Source: Firmicutes bacterium UBA6226 | GTDB taxonomy: Bacteria > Bacillota_A > Clostridia > Peptostreptococcales > Acidaminobacteraceae | NCBI GenBank assembly: GCA_002441045.1 | Contig: DJWQ01000187.1 | Location: forward strand, 1 to 14,406 | DNA: 14,406 nt | Direction: 5' to 3' | In this document: positions 13,576 to 14,406 of the stretch, piece after piece | How the letters are laid out: every line of letters starts with the position of its first letter | Position numbering within the stretch: position 1 is the stretch's first letter | Notes under the pieces: model-generated | Told to the model about the DNA's origin: nothing | Seen by the model: only the letters and a program-made list of their open reading frames with translations | Database searches by the model: none | Position numbers and translations under genes: made by a program

Positions 13576-13835
13576 TATAAAAGGTAATGATAGGAAGAGT
13601 AACTTTTAATTCGAGCATAGAGAGCCTGCGGTTGGTGTAAGTAGGTGTCGAAATGAAGGTGAAGATGGCCCTTGAACCGAAGATGTGAATGATTAGCATT
13701 TTCCGGATTTGTACTCGTTATCGTACAGTTGATTGTTGGATCAACGTGAGGAGATTATAGTGATGTAATCTTGAATTAGGGTGGTAACACGAGCTGACTT
13801 CGTCCCTTTTGGGGTCGAGGTTTTTTGTTTTTTTG
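13576..13835 (+). ncRNA. T-box riboswitch (tRNA-Met sensing) controlling metG
   Basis: The leader binds uncharged tRNA and allows transcription of metG when methionyl-tRNA is short. Stem I can close with GGAAGA (13593-13598) against TTTTCC (13699-13704), and has the loop-E AGTA at 13598-13601, the GA motif AGAGAG at 13619-13624 and an upper helix CTTT...TTCGAG against CTTGAA..GAAG (13671-13682). The likely specifier ATG is at 13689-13691, matching methionine. Small hairpins follow at 13710-13727, 13728-13745 and 13752-13771. The T-box sequence AGGGTGGTAACACG is at 13778-13791; its TGGT would pair with ACCA, the discriminator and 3' end of tRNA-Met. The terminator stem spans about 13797-13821 with T tracts to 13835. 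Confidence 0.92.
13797..13835 (+). terminator. Regulated terminator of the metG T-box
   Basis: ACTTCGTCCC pairs with GGGGTCGAGGT (ending at 13821) around a TTTT loop, with one mismatch and G-U pairs. TTTTTT, G and a second seven-base T run follow. In the uncharged-tRNA state the T-box sequence upstream pairs with part of this stem and prevents termination. Confidence 0.85.
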
Positions 13836-13900
13836 ATGTTCATATTTCAAATTGGTTGATGTCATAATATACAAATTTTGAAGTTGAATGTTCATTTTAA

Positions 13901-13954
13901 AGCGATAGAACTTATTATAGCGATAGAACTTATTATAGCGATAGAACTTAGTAA
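13901..13954. repeat. 18-bp tandem repeat, three units, in the metG leader
   Basis: AGCGATAGAACTTATTAT occurs twice without change (13901-13918 and 13919-13936). A third unit at 13937-13954 begins with the same 14 bases and ends GTAA. The array lies after the T-box terminator and 45 nt before the metG start, so it is within the read-through transcript. Confidence 0.9.
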
Positions 13955-13999
13955 AATATAAAGAATAATAATTAATAAGATTGAAAGGTAGGCGATTTT

Positions 14000-14406
14000 A
14001 TGTCAAAAGGCACTTATTACGTAACGACACCGATTTATTATCCAAGCTCAAAGCTTCATATCGGACACACTTATACGACTGTAGCAGCTGATGCAATCGC
14101 GAGATACAAGAGAGTAACTGGTTATGATGTAATGTTTTTAACTGGTACAGATGAGCATGGTCAAAAAATTCAAAACGTAGCTGAGAGTAAAGGTCTTCAT
14201 CCAAAGGCGTTTTTAGATGAAGTAGTAGGAGAGATTAAAAAATTATGGGAGACCATGGAAATTTCTTACGACCACTTTATTCGTACAACAGATGATGAGC
14301 ATGAAAGAAGAGTTTCACAAATCTTTAAGCACTTGTACGACAAAGGCGATATTTACAAAGGGGAATACGAAGGCTTATATTGTACGCCATGTGAGTCATT
14401 TTGGAC
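14000..14406 (+). CDS. metG: Methionyl-tRNA synthetase, N-terminal part (cut by the window end)
   Basis: MetG attaches methionine to its tRNA. Only the first 135 codons are present; the frame is open at the right edge. The class I signature HIGH is at residues 20-23 in SSKLHIGHTYTT, and PIYYPSS and FLTGTDEHGQKI are classic MetG blocks. C128 and C131 in YCTPCESFW begin the zinc-binding connective region. TAGG at 13989-13992 is about 7 nt before the ATG. Expression is governed by the T-box at 13576-13835. In B. subtilis the orthologue metS follows abrB, as here. The KMSKS loop and anticodon domain lie beyond the window. Confidence 0.95.
   Translation, partial: MSKGTYYVTTPIYYPSSKLHIGHTYTTVAADAIARYKRVTGYDVMFLTGTDEHGQKIQNVAESKGLHPKAFLDEVVGEIKKLWETMEISYDHFIRTTDDEHERRVSQIFKHLYDKGDIYKGEYEGLYCTPCESFW

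Noticed and set aside
13517..13699. - strand open frame across the metG promoter and T-box stem I
   Set aside because: The region is accounted for by a promoter and a structured RNA; the frame has no ribosome binding site or recognisable protein.
13998..14204. - strand open frame opposite the 5' end of metG
   Set aside because: It is the antisense shadow of metG, which shows HIGH and other diagnostic motifs.

Overview
The window comes from an AT-rich, low-GC Gram-positive (Bacillota) chromosome, most likely a clostridial lineage. The evidence is GGAGG-type ribosome binding sites, U-tailed hairpin terminators, a T-box riboswitch, a NiaR-type 3H repressor, AbrB with a C-terminal CxxC pair, RicT/YaaT and a DarA-type protein. 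It is chromosomal: most genes are housekeeping or regulatory, and I see no IS element, phage gene, CRISPR array, rRNA or tRNA.

Left part (1-2950, + strand). After the terminator of an upstream gene comes a two-gene regulator operon: a GntR/FCD repressor and a NiaR-like 3H-domain repressor. A hairpin-rich 3' region and a terminator follow, then a PfoR/PTS_EIIC_2-family membrane protein whose leader holds a candidate repressor site.

Middle part (2938-5723). A 60-aa four-cysteine protein (- strand, TTG start) diverges from murI. murI is followed after 1 nt by an 89-aa protein resembling sigma-70 region 4. After its terminator lies a strictly 16-bp-periodic tandem array that runs into the stop codon of a convergent aspartate aminotransferase gene.

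Right part (5724-14406). This matches, from memory, the Bacillus subtilis yaaO-to-metS neighbourhood, including the reversed orientation of abrB. The order is a previously hidden 56-aa membrane ORF, a YaaO-type Orn/Lys/Arg decarboxylase, signal peptidase I, YaaQ/DarA, HolB (DNA polymerase III delta'), RicT/YaaT, TrmN6 (YabB), RsmI, abrB(-), a DUF948-like membrane protein (-), an unknown 130-aa protein (-), a T-box leader, and the first 135 codons of metG. Compared with B. subtilis, tmk, yaaR, yabA and yazA are absent, signal peptidase I sits where tmk would be, and two - strand genes lie between abrB and metG.

No clear new multi-gene system is visible. The most interesting items are the two in-register tandem repeat arrays, the short unannotated membrane ORF ahead of yaaO, the sigma-region-4-like protein coupled to murI, the putative NiaR link to a PfoR transporter, and the substituted ligand-pocket positions in DarA. 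Several starts (180, 1686, 3120, 3267, 6023, 8454, 13434) were placed by ribosome binding site rather than by the longest open frame.
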